From positions 372,001-436,000 of the forward strand of contig NZ_JAPFGB010000001.1 in NCBI RefSeq assembly GCF_026241095.1: a stretch of 64,000 nucleotides of DNA, in the 5' to 3' direction. Below the pieces are notes generated by a model. It ran no database searches and had not been told where the DNA came from. It was given only the letters and a program-made list of their open reading frames with translations. Shown piece by piece: positions 22,472 through 32,402 of this stretch; within the stretch, counting starts at the first letter, position 1, and every line of letters begins with the position of its first letter. This DNA is from Saccharopolyspora sp. NFXS83 (GTDB lineage Bacteria > Actinomycetota > Actinomycetes > Mycobacteriales > Pseudonocardiaceae). The position numbers and the translations under genes are program-made.

Positions 22472-25400
22472 ATGACCGGTGACACCTCGTGGTTCGCGAA
22501 CACGCACGGCTCGGCGGTGTCGCGGCGAGAGCCGCGCGCGTTGAGCTGGTCGGACCGGTTCCGCGGCGCGCTGCTCGGCGGTGCCGTGGGCGACGCGCTG
22601 GGCGCGGGGGTGCGCACCCGCTCGGCCTGGGACATCCAGCACTGGTTCGGCAAGCAGGGCGTCGCGGACTACCTGCCGGTGTTCGGCAGGCGCGGTGGCG
22701 TCACCGAGCTGACCCAGCTCGCGGTGTTCACCTTGGAGGCGCTGCTGCGGGCGCGGGCGGTCAACGGTGAATCCGCCGACTGGTTACCGACACCCGTGAT
22801 CCGCACGAACCACCTGCGCTGGCTCTACACGCAGGGCGTTCCGTGGGAGTACGCCATGTCCGGCTACCTGCAGACGCATCCGGAGCCGAGCGGGTGGCTG
22901 CTGGAGACGCCGCAGCTGTTCTCCACCCGCAATCCGGCCGGTGGCGCGCTGTCGGGGCTGGGCAAGCTCGCCACGCAGCCCCCGGCGCAGACCACCTACG
23001 ACTCGCGGTTCGGTTCGGTGGTGCGCCCCGGATTCGCCGATTGCGCGGTGTGGGCGGCGCCGACGATGGTGTGGAGCACCTCGGAGGACCGCGTGTTCGC
23101 GGCGGGCGCCGATGTGGCGCGGTTGCTCACCGACGACCTGAACGTGCACGGCGCGGCCGGGTTCCACGCGGACGTCCTGACCCAGCTCATCCAGGGCGAC
23201 ATCGGGTTGTGGGACGCGGTGGGGCTCACCGACACCCGGCTGAGTTCGCTGCACAGCGGTGTGGAGGGGCCTGCCGCGGTGCGCAGGGCGGTGCACGCGG
23301 CGATGTTCGCGACCCGCGACGGCCGCCGCCCGCAGCCCGCCGAACTGGACGCGGAGTTCGACACGGAGCACAAGCCGGGCGAGCTCGGCACCGCGCTGGC
23401 CTCGGTCGCGGCTACGGGGAACTTCGCGGACGCCGTGGTGATGGCCGTCAACGTGTCGGCGGACAGCAGTGTCACCGGCGCGATGGCCGGTCAGCTCGCC
23501 GGAGCCCTCTACGGGCCGGAGGCGATTCCGCCGCGGTGGCGCGAAGAACTCGAACTGGGCGACATCATCGAGACCCTGTGCGCGGACGCCGCGGAGGCCT
23601 TCGCGCCGCCGCCCCCGCCGCCCCCGCTGCCGAAGTGGGCGCAGCGCTACGTCGGCGATCCGCGGCGCGGCACCGCGGGCCCGCGGGAGCTCGGCAGTCC
23701 CGAGCACGTGACCACCGTGGACAGCGGCCGGGGGCCGGAGCCGGTCCGCTCGGTGGACGGCAGCAACGACCCCACCATGATCATCGACCTCGGCCAGATC
23801 GAGTCCCACGCGGACTCCCTGGAGTTCGGCGAGCCGGGCGCCGGGGAACCAGCGCAGAGCGCGCGGCCGGTGGAGCCCGAACCCGAGCCCACCCCGGAAC
23901 CCGAGCGTCCCGCGGCGAACGCGTTCACCCAGACCACCGACCGCACCGACCTGTCGCTGCTCGCCGCGCACCGGCCCGTCGACGACGCCGATGAGTCCCG
24001 GCCGATGCCCGACCTCGGCGCCGGTGGGTTCTCGCTGTCAACCGACCGCACCGATCGGGAAGAGCTGGCCCGGCTGGCGAAGCTCGTCTCGTTGCGCCCC
24101 GAGGAGGCGGGCCGGATCCCGGCCGCCGAACCGGAACCGCGGGTGGAAGAAGCGGAAACGCCCCAAGACCCGCCGCCCGCGGCGCAGCAACCGTACGAAG
24201 CACCCCAGGACCAGCAGCCGTACGAAGCACCCGCGGAGCAGCCGCACGGCGAGCAGCCGTACGAGCGCGGCAGGCGGTGGACGCCCGAGGACGTCCCCGC
24301 CGCCGACGAGCAGGACGACTCCGACGGGGTGGAATTCCCCGACGCGGATTCGGACACGCCGCGAGCCGAAGGCCCCGGAACCGAGCGGATCCCCGTGCCG
24401 AACGTCGCGGATCCGGATTCGCGCGGCTCGGACTTCCCGCCAGAGGCGCAAGAGCAGCCGGCCCAGGAGCAGGACGCCCCCGAACCCGAGGCCCCGCCGC
24501 ACGGCTCCGCCGAGCAGGAAGCGCCGGTGCACGGCGCAGCCGAGCCGGAGGCGCCGGTGGCCGACTCGCGCGCGGCCAAGGCGGCGTCCGGCGGGCACGC
24601 GAAGTCCGAGACGACCGACGAGGTCGCGCCCTCGCTGACCGAGCGCGTGCTCGGCTGCTTCCTGGGCGGTGCGCTCGGCAACGCGCTCGGGTCGGACCTG
24701 GAGTTCGTCACCGCCGAGCAGATCACCGAGCGGTTCGGCCCCGCGGGCCCGCAAGGACTGCGGGAGGCCTACGGCGTGCAGGGCGCGATCACCGACGACA
24801 CGCAGCTGACGCTGTTCAGCGCCGAAGGGCTGATCCGCGGCGGTATCGCGCGGCGCACCTTCGCCACCACCGACCCGCTGCCGGAGATCCAGCTGGCGTA
24901 CCAGCGCTGGCTGCACACCCAGGGCGTCGAGTGGGAGGCCGCCGCGGGCGCGTTCCGCGCGGTGTACCCGGAACCGGACGGCTGGTTGGTGGAGGTGCCC
25001 GGCCTGTTCTCCACCCGCGCCCCCGGGAAGACGATCTTCCGCGCGCTGGCGCGGTTCGGCGACGGGCAGGCGGCCGGGTCGCTCACCGAGCCCATCAACG
25101 ACTCGAAGGGCTGCGGCGGTGTGATGCGCTCGGCCCCGATGGCGATGTACTCGCCGGATCCGCCGGTGGCGTTCGAACTGGCCGCGCGGGCGGCGGCGCT
25201 GACCCACAGCCATCCCTCCGGCTACTTGTCGGCGGGAGCGCTGGCGGTGATCGTGCAGCAGGCGCTGCTGGGCCAGACGCTCGACGACGGCGTGTGGCTG
25301 GCGTTGCAGGTGCTCGAGACCTGGGACGGCCACGAGGAGACGAGTGCGCTGCTCAAGCAGGCCGTGGAGCTGGCCGAACGGGGCGACCCCGGCCCGGCGG

Positions 25401-26122
25401 ACATCGCGGAGACGCTCGGCGGCGGCTGGGTCGGGGAGCAGGCCTTGGCCATCGCGGTGTGCGGCGCGCTCGCGGGTGGCGACGACGTGGCGAAGGCGCT
25501 GCGCATCGCGGTGCACCACGACGGCGACAGCGACTCCACAGGTGCGATCTGCGGCAACATCGTCGGGGCGCTGATCGGTGTCAGCGGGCTCCCGGTGGGC
25601 TGGCTCGCCGACCTGGAGCTGCGCGACGTCGTCGAGCAGATCGCGCTGGACTGCGTCGCCGAGTTCGGCGACTCGCTGGCCCGTAATCCGGACGATCCGG
25701 AACCGGCCGCGAGCGAACGCCCGGCAGACGAGGAGTGGGACGAGCGCTACCCGATCCGGCGGCTGCCGGTGCAGGACGACCGGCGCGGCTTGAGCGAAGC
25801 GGCCGGCGGTCGGCGGGACGATCAGCAGGATCCGGGCGCTCAGTGGGACGCGGGTGACCAGCAGGTTCCGGGCGACCGGTGGGATTCGGGGGAGCGGCAG
25901 GTTCCGGACGGCCGGCCGGATCCGGGTGATCCGCCGACGGCGCTGCTGCCCGCGGTCGGTTCGGTGGAGGATCCGGGAGTGCCGGAGCAGCCGCCGGAGG
26001 CGGACTCGTCCGCGCCGCGCGTGCAGGACACCGAACCTGAGCCGCTCGCGGCGTTCCCGGCCCCGAAGCCGTCGCCGCGTCGCATCCACAGTCCGCAGCC
26101 CGCGTACGACGGCGAGAGCTGA
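22472..26122 (+). CDS. Two-domain ADP-ribosylglycohydrolase: dead N-domain, intact C-domain
   Basis: This is a 1216-residue protein. Residues about 25-370 form an ADPRH domain that keeps 'GGAVGDALG' but has lost the metal site: 'TELTQ' (78-82) replaces S-D-D-T-Q, and 'ADSSVTG' (330-336) replaces G-D-S-D-S-T-G, keeping only Asp331. A disordered Pro/Glu-rich linker of about 340 residues with repeated 'QQPYEAP' follows. A second ADPRH domain (about 722-1085) is complete: 'TDDTQ' 774-778, 'NDSKGCGGVMR' and 'GDSDST' 1018-1023. The tail contains degenerate 'GDQQ/GDRW'-type repeats. ATG 22472 follows AGGAG. Probable role: de-ADP-ribosylation by the C-domain, with the N-domain binding or regulatory (inference). 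It precedes the type VII-linked toxin cluster. Confidence 0.85.
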   Translation: MTGDTSWFANTHGSAVSRREPRALSWSDRFRGALLGGAVGDALGAGVRTRSAWDIQHWFGKQGVADYLPVFGRRGGVTELTQLAVFTLEALLRARAVNGESADWLPTPVIRTNHLRWLYTQGVPWEYAMSGYLQTHPEPSGWLLETPQLFSTRNPAGGALSGLGKLATQPPAQTTYDSRFGSVVRPGFADCAVWAAPTMVWSTSEDRVFAAGADVARLLTDDLNVHGAAGFHADVLTQLIQGDIGLWDAVGLTDTRLSSLHSGVEGPAAVRRAVHAAMFATRDGRRPQPAELDAEFDTEHKPGELGTALASVAATGNFADAVVMAVNVSADSSVTGAMAGQLAGALYGPEAIPPRWREELELGDIIETLCADAAEAFAPPPPPPPLPKWAQRYVGDPRRGTAGPRELGSPEHVTTVDSGRGPEPVRSVDGSNDPTMIIDLGQIESHADSLEFGEPGAGEPAQSARPVEPEPEPTPEPERPAANAFTQTTDRTDLSLLAAHRPVDDADESRPMPDLGAGGFSLSTDRTDREELARLAKLVSLRPEEAGRIPAAEPEPRVEEAETPQDPPPAAQQPYEAPQDQQPYEAPAEQPHGEQPYERGRRWTPEDVPAADEQDDSDGVEFPDADSDTPRAEGPGTERIPVPNVADPDSRGSDFPPEAQEQPAQEQDAPEPEAPPHGSAEQEAPVHGAAEPEAPVADSRAAKAASGGHAKSETTDEVAPSLTERVLGCFLGGALGNALGSDLEFVTAEQITERFGPAGPQGLREAYGVQGAITDDTQLTLFSAEGLIRGGIARRTFATTDPLPEIQLAYQRWLHTQGVEWEAAAGAFRAVYPEPDGWLVEVPGLFSTRAPGKTIFRALARFGDGQAAGSLTEPINDSKGCGGVMRSAPMAMYSPDPPVAFELAARAAALTHSHPSGYLSAGALAVIVQQALLGQTLDDGVWLALQVLETWDGHEETSALLKQAVELAERGDPGPADIAETLGGGWVGEQALAIAVCGALAGGDDVAKALRIAVHHDGDSDSTGAICGNIVGALIGVSGLPVGWLADLELRDVVEQIALDCVAEFGDSLARNPDDPEPAASERPADEEWDERYPIRRLPVQDDRRGLSEAAGGRRDDQQDPGAQWDAGDQQVPGDRWDSGERQVPDGRPDPGDPPTALLPAVGSVEDPGVPEQPPEADSSAPRVQDTEPEPLAAFPAPKPSPRRIHSPQPAYDGES

Positions 26123-26362
26123 GCGGTCCTTTCCGGAATTGGCCGTGGTGATCGAACCGGGCGCGGGGTCGGCGTCACGACCGGCTTCCGGTGCGGACGG
26201 CGGTGCCGCCGCGCCCGGGGAGATCCGGGCCACAGTGGCGAATGTGGTGATCCACACCGTCGTTCGCACCGCTGTTGATACCGTTCCCGCCGCACGAGGA
26301 GATCGGTTGCGATGCGTGGACATCGACCACGGGCGCGACGGCGAGCATTGCGGGGGACGGGC

Positions 26363-26890
26363 GTGCCCGAAGACATCAGCGCGACTGAGCGGATGGTCCG
26401 CGACTGGCAGGAGCGGGCGACGGAGAAGGCCGAGAAGTTCGGCCGCATGCAGGCGCAGATCGAGCAAATCTCCGTCACCGAGGGCTCGCGCGATGGCGCG
26501 GTCCAGGTGACGGTCGGGTCCAGCGGCATGATCGAGAACCTGGTGCTCGCCGAGAACGCGGGCAACCGCCCGATGGCCAAGCTGTCGGCCGAGATCATGC
26601 GCGTCGTGCAGCTCGCGCAGTCGAAGCTGCCCGAGCGCATGCGGCAGGCCGCGGCGGACACCGTCGGCGAGGACGACGAGGCGGTGCGGCACGTGCTGGG
26701 CCAGGCGACCCGGTTCTTCCCGGAGGCGCCCGAGGAACCGGATGAGCCCGCGAAGCGGCCGGGCGTCCAGGAGATGCGCATCGGCACCGACGAGGAGGAC
26801 CGGCCGCAGCGTCCTGCGCGCAGGCCGAGCCGTCCCGCTCCGGACGACTTCGACGACGACGACTTCAGCCGCGGCTCGTTCCTGCGCTGA
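26363..26890 (+). CDS. YbaB/EbfC-family protein of type VII secretion locus
   Basis: This is a 175-residue protein. GTG 26363 follows GGGGGA; an ATG at 26312 would add 17 Arg-rich residues with no ribosome site. The core 'RMQAQIEQISVTEGSRDGAV' and 'VTVGSSGMIENLVLAENAGN' matches the YbaB/EbfC fold, and the C-terminus is acidic and Pro-rich, ending 'DDDDFSRGSFLR'. In actinobacteria such proteins are commonly encoded just before EspC/WXG100-like genes and large T7SS substrates; the function is unclear, and DNA binding or chaperone-like roles have been suggested. It is 14 bases upstream of the EspC-like gene and probably begins the toxin operon. A palindrome at 26243-26256 upstream could be an operator. 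Confidence 0.8.
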   Translation: MPEDISATERMVRDWQERATEKAEKFGRMQAQIEQISVTEGSRDGAVQVTVGSSGMIENLVLAENAGNRPMAKLSAEIMRVVQLAQSKLPERMRQAAADTVGEDDEAVRHVLGQATRFFPEAPEEPDEPAKRPGVQEMRIGTDEEDRPQRPARRPSRPAPDDFDDDDFSRGSFLR

Positions 26891-26904
26891 CCGGGGGAGC
26901 TGAG

Positions 26905-27213
26905 ATGTCCGAGCAGATGAACGTCGTCATCGAGAGCCTGCGCGCGCACGCGTCCAAAGTGGACGGTGTAGCGGACGAGCTGGACGACGCCGCGCGGACC
27001 TCCGAACAGGTGTCGATGGACAACGACGCCTACGGGATCCTGTGCCGACCGTTCGCGTGGATGGTCGACCAGGCCGAGCAGCAGGGGATCGACACGATCA
27101 AGGAAGCCGCGAAGGCCATCCGGGACACCGCGGAGGAGGTCCGCGCCGCGGCCGAGGACTACCAGTCGGCCGACGACGGCAACCGGGACATGTTCGGCGG
27201 TGTGCAGGCGTGA
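26905..27213 (+). CDS. EspC-like ESX secretion-associated small protein
   Basis: This is a 102-residue helical protein. The pattern 'VIESLRAHASKVDGVADELD' followed by 'NDAYGILCRPFAWMVDQAEQ' fits the EspC/ESX secretion-associated family (excreted, WXG100-like four-helix partner). There is no signal peptide, as expected for type VII substrates. It overlaps the toxin gene by GTGA, which suggests co-translation and probable pairing with the toxin's N-terminal domain for export. The ESX core genes (eccB, eccC and others) are not in the window. Confidence 0.75.
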   Translation: MSEQMNVVIESLRAHASKVDGVADELDDAARTSEQVSMDNDAYGILCRPFAWMVDQAEQQGIDTIKEAAKAIRDTAEEVRAAAEDYQSADDGNRDMFGGVQA

Positions 27214-30200
27214 CCAACCCGCTCATCAACGCGCAGAACGCCGCCGACCCCGACGAACCGCCGGAGAGCATCAAGGGCATCGGCATCGCCGAGTCCTGGC
27301 ACGACGTCACCAGCCTCAACGACGGCTCCAGCTGGATCGAGTCCGGGCTCGCCTACGGCGGACTGGCGATGGAAGCGGTCAGCGTCGTCGTCGACCCCAT
27401 CGGCACGCTGCTGTCCTATGGCCTGTCGTGGTTGATCGAGCACGTCCAGCCGTTGCAGGACGCCCTGGACTGGTTCGCGGGCGACCCCGAGGGCGTCGAG
27501 GCGTACGCGACGAAGTGGCAGCAGGTCGCGGCCTCGATCAACACGGCGGCGACCGGGTACTCCGAGGCGGTCCAGGCCGACACCGCGCAGTGGACCGGTG
27601 CCGCGGGCGACGCCTACCGGCGGCACGCAGCCGAGAAGGGCGAGGCGCTGACAGGCGCGGGGAAGCTCGCGGAGACCATCGGCACGGTCGTCGGGGCGAT
27701 GGGCATGGTCGTGTCCTTCGTGCGCGACTTCGTGCGGGACCTGATCGCCGACTGCATCTCCCGGCTCATCACCTACGCGCTGGAGGCGTGCGCGCCGCCG
27801 GTCGTCTCGCTGGCGTGGGTGGTGCCGCAGGCGGTGGCGTTCATCGCCAAGACCGTCACCAAGATCTCCGACATCGTGCAGAAGCTGCTGAAGACCATCA
27901 GCAACGTCTCGCCGAAGATGGCGAAGATGGTCGAGGCCTTCGGCGACATCATGAAGCTGCTGGGCAAGGGCGGGAAGCAGGCGAGCGAGAAGGCGGCCCA
28001 GGCCGGGCGGTTCGCCGCGAAGGCCGCCGACAAGCTCGACGTCTCCGGCAAGATCGCGGACAAGGCGGCGGAGAAGGCGTGGCGGAAGGTCGACGACGCC
28101 TTCGGCACCGACGTGGTCGGCAAGCACCAGGCCAAGTTCGGACCGGACCTGCCCGGCGGGTCCGGTGGGGACGGCTCGGACGGGGCCGGGGATTCCGGTG
28201 GCCTGAACGACCGGTCGGCACCGGGCACTCCGTCGCGGTCGACGGGGTCGGACGGGGACGTCTCGTCGGTTTCCAGTGGTGAGGCGGGGAGTTCGCCGCG
28301 TTCGGCCGCTTCCGGCGGCGTTGACGCGCCGAGCGGCCCGGCGCGAGCCGGCGAGGGCTCCGCTACCGCGCAGCCGGGTTCGCCGGGCGGCGATGTGCAC
28401 GGGTCGGCCGCGCAGGGCGGTTCGGTCGGCGGCGGTGCGCACGGTCCGGCGGGCGGCGGTGTCCCGGAGAACGCTTCGCGACCGGACGGCTCGGCGTCTG
28501 GCGGACACGGTGGACAGTCGTCGGCCGTCGGCGGTTCCTCGGCGGGTGACTCGCCGGCCGGTGGTTCGAGGGCGGGCGACCCGTCGTCCGGCGGCTCGCC
28601 GGGTGGTGGCCCCGCGCCCGATGGGCGTTCGGCGGGTGGATCGCCGGGTTCGTCCGCGGAAGTGCCGAACCGTCCGGCTTCCACAACGGCCTCCGGGGTC
28701 GAGGCCCCCGCGCGCCCCCAGCCGTCCGGGCCGGATGCTCCGGCCGCGCCGAACGCGCCGCGCCAGGACCAGCAGGCCGCCCCCGCAGGTGGTGGCCCCG
28801 CCGGGGCAGGAGCACCCGCAGGTGGTCCCGGTGGCGCGGCATCCTCCGCAGGAGCACGCCCCGGCTCCGGCGGCTGGACCGGCACACCCGGCAGCCCCGG
28901 CGCAGCTCGTCCCCCGGGCGGGAACTCCGGTGGACTGCCGGGGCCGCGCGGCCCGGAAGCGCCGGGGAGGCCAGGCGGAACCCGCCAGAGCGGCCCGCGC
29001 GGCCCTGAATTCCCGCGCGGTCCCGGACGTCCCGACGGAGCACCGCACGGCGGTTCGGGTCCGGACGGTCCGCCTCGGATTCGGCAGGACGGACCTCCGC
29101 AGGGGCCGACACATCCGCAACGTCCCGACGCGCCCCAGCCCGGCAACGGCCCGCGCAGCGCCGATCGGGCCGACGGTCCGCACCACCCGTTCCGCGCGGG
29201 CGGTGCACCGGCGCAGCGCCCGGACGCACCGCGCGGCCCACATCCGGATGCGGGCCCTCCGCGGACTCGGCGCCCGGACGGCGCACCGGCTCCCGCCTCA
29301 CGCCCGGACGCGCCACGCGCCGCCGGACCGCGCGCCACTCACGCCGATGCCGCTGCACGCGCGCGTCCGCACGGCGCTCCGCACGCCCCGCGCGGCGGCC
29401 CGGCACCTCGGCCGAACGGTGCGGGCGGATCGCCGTGGGAGTCGGTGCGTCCCGAGCACTACGGCGGAGTCCGAGGCGCCCCGGCACCGGCGACGTGGGG
29501 CCCGGGCCGGCAGCGCCTGGCGGCGGAAACAGCGATCCGCGAGGTCTCGCTCGGACGCCACGAACCGCCCAGCGCCCCGGAACGATCGAAACCGGCCGCA
29601 CCGGAGCAGTCGAAGTACTCGACCAGCGAATCGATGGCCGCCGAGGAGTCGATTCCGAACGAGAAGCGGTTCGACCACCGCTGGAACGTCGACGGAAGCC
29701 GCTTCCGCAGGCTCGACATCTCCGAAGACCTGCACGCGAAGCTCGGCACCGACGTCCGGGACATCCGCGCGACCACCGCCGGGATCTCGATGGTCCGCCA
29801 CTCCGGACCGGTGTTCAACAAGGCGGAGTTCCAGCAGAAGCTGCCGCGACCGGCCGTGGACCCGAAGCGCTTCACGGTCGAGGTGCACGGCGGTCCGCAC
29901 GGGGTGCGACTCGGCGGCAACGACCTGGACGCGAAGGAATTGGCCGAGGTCATCAAGGCCGCACCCGGCTACAAGCCGGGCGAACCGGTCCGCCTGCTGG
30001 CCTGCCGCACCGGAGCCGACACCGGCGACGGCACGCCGAACTTCGCGCAGGAACTGTCGAAGGAACTCGGCGTCGAGGTCGTCGCCCCGAAAACCGACGC
30101 CTGGGTCGACAACTTCGGCAACATCTACGCCAGCAACGACCGCGCGTCCTTCGCCCCCGACGCCTCCGGCGCCCCGCAACCGCGCTTCGACGAACCCGGC

Positions 30201-32402
30201 CAGTGGACCGCCTTCCGCCCCGACGGCACCACGGCCGTGCACGACAGCCCCTACCCGCCGGGCCACGAACCGGAATGGGTCCGCTTCGGCCACCAAGCCG
30301 AAGCCGCGGAACGACGCTCGATCTGGCCGTTCAGAAGGAAGAACAAGGACGACGAGCCCGACTTGTCGCCGTTCGCGAATCCGCAACCGCGGTCCGGCTC
30401 GGGGCCGTCGTGGATGCCGCCCGATTCTCCGCCACCGCCGGGGCCGCCCGCGAGCCAGTGGGGTGGACCGCCCCCGGCTCAGCGCGGTCCGCAAGGTTTT
30501 CCGCAGCAAGGAGCGGGCGGCGCGGCTGCGTCGTTCCCGAACCAGCAGCCACCGGTCTCTCCGTCCGGACCCGGTGCTGCGCCTGGGCCGAATGTTTCGC
30601 ACGGGTCAGGCGTTCCGCACGGATCGAACGTCCCGGGGCCGAACTTCCCACCAGGGGTGAGGCCACCGCACGGGCTGAACGTCGTGCCCGGGCCGAACTT
30701 CCCGCCAGGGGCGGGATCGCCGCAGGTGCCGACAGGTCCGCGCGGATCGAGCGGTCCATCAGGACCGGCGTCTCCCGGAGGCGACCTCTTCCCCCGAAGC
30801 GCGCGGCACCCCGCACCGAACCAGGCGCAGCAGCCGCACCAGTGGCCGCAGGCGGGGCCTGGCCGAGCTGCACCTCCGCAGGCCCCGCAACGCCAGCACG
30901 GAGCCCCGCCACCAGACCCGCGGCGAATGCAGGCGCCCCCGCCCGGTTTCCCGCACGGCGCGGGCCGACCGCACCCCCAGCCGTCCGGACCGGTGCCTCA
31001 GCAGCCACCGAACAACCCCGGGCACTCGCACGCCGGGCAGTCTCGGAACATCGCACCGCCGCAGCCGAACCGTCCTCCGCAGGACTTCGGCACGACTGGG
31101 CATCAGCCTGAGCCGAACCTCGGGCGGCACGACGCACCAGGACATCAGGCTTCCCCGAGCCCGCTACCGCACTCGGACGAGGCCGCGTGGCGGCGGTCCC
31201 CGGAACCTCCCACCGACCCGAACCTGCCGGGACTTCGTGCGCAGGACTCGGAAGGGGGCGTGGCTCGGCTGCCCGACTCCGAAGGCCGAGACAACTCGTT
31301 CGACGCGAGGCTCAACCCCGATCCCATGGGATCGCCTTCGCAGCCTTCGCGAGCCCGCCACGACATCGACGAATCCGATTTCCCGGAACCGCGGACGTCG
31401 CACGTCGACGCAGGCGAAACCCATCGCGATATCGAGCACGGGCATGAGAGCGACGACCCGCGCTCCGGTCGGAACGGCGATGACCACTCGCCGGACCAGG
31501 ACCGAGCAGACCTGGATCAGGATCCACGGGATGCGGAGAATCCGGCCGGGGGAGATCGGCCCGACGATGGTGCTGATGCGGGAGAGCACCCCGAGCGCGA
31601 CGCTGCGGCGTCGACTGCGGACGACCATCCGCGAGACCGTCCTTCGATCGACGATCTGATCCCGCGGTACGGAGCCGAGTTCGATGAGGCTGATCTGTTC
31701 GATCAGGTGAAGAAGTCCATCGACGGGACGTACGCCGGCTTGCGGGTGGAGGTGCACGACTTCAGCCCGCAGGCCGACTCGATCGGCATCCGGGCCAAGA
31801 TCTTCGATGCGTCCGGCAATGAAGTCGGAAACATGACCAGAGATCTCATCCGCGCCAGCGACTCGGGGCCGCTGCTGGCGAACCATAGGATGCTCCGCTT
31901 GGACGAGAACGTGCGGGCCGGCGGATTTGCGCGCGAGTTCAACTCCTCGTTGGAGGGTTGGTACAAGGATTCAGGGGTCGAAAGGATCCACTTGCACGCC
32001 AATATCGATGTGGGGAGTTACGCTTGGGCTCGGCAGGGTTACGAATTCGATAACCGCAGCCAAGCTGTGGAGCATATTCGCCCGCGCCTGGACCGGGAGA
32101 TCGCCAACGCCACGAAGGAGCTCGAAGAGCTTCGCTCCTACGAGTCGATGCCGATCGGGATCGAGCGATATGCCGCCGAGCGGAAGTATCGGGACTTTCG
32201 AGAAGATCTCGACAAGGCGCAGGATATTCGCGAACGATTTCACGTGGACTCGCCCGATTTTCCGCGTCCGTATGATATCTCCAACCTGTTCAGGCCCGCG
32301 GGCTTGGAGGACGGGGAGTCGAGGGATCTCTCGTGGGCGGGCAAGAGGATATTTATGGAGCCCGGCAAGGAAATCGGCTGGCATGGGGTGAAGAAGCTGT
32401 GA
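27210..32402 (+). CDS. Large type VII-type polymorphic toxin with clan CD-like and GNAT-like domains
   Basis: This is a 1730-residue protein; the GTG at 27210 overlaps the EspC-like stop. Residues 1-300 are a helical WXG100/LXG-type export domain with 'WTG' at 128-130 and hydrophobic helices around 170-235. A very long Gly/Pro/Ser-rich region follows. Around 830-1010 is a compact domain with 'VEVHGGPHGV' (His893) and 'VRLLACRTGA' (Cys932), the His/Cys arrangement of C80/caspase-like self-processing proteases. A second Pro-rich linker leads to the C-terminal domain (about 1475-1730). There 'GGFAREFNSSLEGWYKDSGV' and 'ANIDVGSYAWARQGYEFD' resemble GNAT-like acetyltransferase domains of polymorphic toxins. 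Base composition falls visibly in this last part. Target and activity are inference. Confidence 0.7.
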   Translation: MTNPLINAQNAADPDEPPESIKGIGIAESWHDVTSLNDGSSWIESGLAYGGLAMEAVSVVVDPIGTLLSYGLSWLIEHVQPLQDALDWFAGDPEGVEAYATKWQQVAASINTAATGYSEAVQADTAQWTGAAGDAYRRHAAEKGEALTGAGKLAETIGTVVGAMGMVVSFVRDFVRDLIADCISRLITYALEACAPPVVSLAWVVPQAVAFIAKTVTKISDIVQKLLKTISNVSPKMAKMVEAFGDIMKLLGKGGKQASEKAAQAGRFAAKAADKLDVSGKIADKAAEKAWRKVDDAFGTDVVGKHQAKFGPDLPGGSGGDGSDGAGDSGGLNDRSAPGTPSRSTGSDGDVSSVSSGEAGSSPRSAASGGVDAPSGPARAGEGSATAQPGSPGGDVHGSAAQGGSVGGGAHGPAGGGVPENASRPDGSASGGHGGQSSAVGGSSAGDSPAGGSRAGDPSSGGSPGGGPAPDGRSAGGSPGSSAEVPNRPASTTASGVEAPARPQPSGPDAPAAPNAPRQDQQAAPAGGGPAGAGAPAGGPGGAASSAGARPGSGGWTGTPGSPGAARPPGGNSGGLPGPRGPEAPGRPGGTRQSGPRGPEFPRGPGRPDGAPHGGSGPDGPPRIRQDGPPQGPTHPQRPDAPQPGNGPRSADRADGPHHPFRAGGAPAQRPDAPRGPHPDAGPPRTRRPDGAPAPASRPDAPRAAGPRATHADAAARARPHGAPHAPRGGPAPRPNGAGGSPWESVRPEHYGGVRGAPAPATWGPGRQRLAAETAIREVSLGRHEPPSAPERSKPAAPEQSKYSTSESMAAEESIPNEKRFDHRWNVDGSRFRRLDISEDLHAKLGTDVRDIRATTAGISMVRHSGPVFNKAEFQQKLPRPAVDPKRFTVEVHGGPHGVRLGGNDLDAKELAEVIKAAPGYKPGEPVRLLACRTGADTGDGTPNFAQELSKELGVEVVAPKTDAWVDNFGNIYASNDRASFAPDASGAPQPRFDEPGQWTAFRPDGTTAVHDSPYPPGHEPEWVRFGHQAEAAERRSIWPFRRKNKDDEPDLSPFANPQPRSGSGPSWMPPDSPPPPGPPASQWGGPPPAQRGPQGFPQQGAGGAAASFPNQQPPVSPSGPGAAPGPNVSHGSGVPHGSNVPGPNFPPGVRPPHGLNVVPGPNFPPGAGSPQVPTGPRGSSGPSGPASPGGDLFPRSARHPAPNQAQQPHQWPQAGPGRAAPPQAPQRQHGAPPPDPRRMQAPPPGFPHGAGRPHPQPSGPVPQQPPNNPGHSHAGQSRNIAPPQPNRPPQDFGTTGHQPEPNLGRHDAPGHQASPSPLPHSDEAAWRRSPEPPTDPNLPGLRAQDSEGGVARLPDSEGRDNSFDARLNPDPMGSPSQPSRARHDIDESDFPEPRTSHVDAGETHRDIEHGHESDDPRSGRNGDDHSPDQDRADLDQDPRDAENPAGGDRPDDGADAGEHPERDAAASTADDHPRDRPSIDDLIPRYGAEFDEADLFDQVKKSIDGTYAGLRVEVHDFSPQADSIGIRAKIFDASGNEVGNMTRDLIRASDSGPLLANHRMLRLDENVRAGGFAREFNSSLEGWYKDSGVERIHLHANIDVGSYAWARQGYEFDNRSQAVEHIRPRLDREIANATKELEELRSYESMPIGIERYAAERKYRDFREDLDKAQDIRERFHVDSPDFPRPYDISNLFRPAGLEDGESRDLSWAGKRIFMEPGKEIGWHGVKKL

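Noticed and set aside
24038..26692. 884-codon frame antisense to the double-ADPRH gene
   Set aside because: It mirrors the coding strand with no family motif. It is explained by GC-rich third positions.
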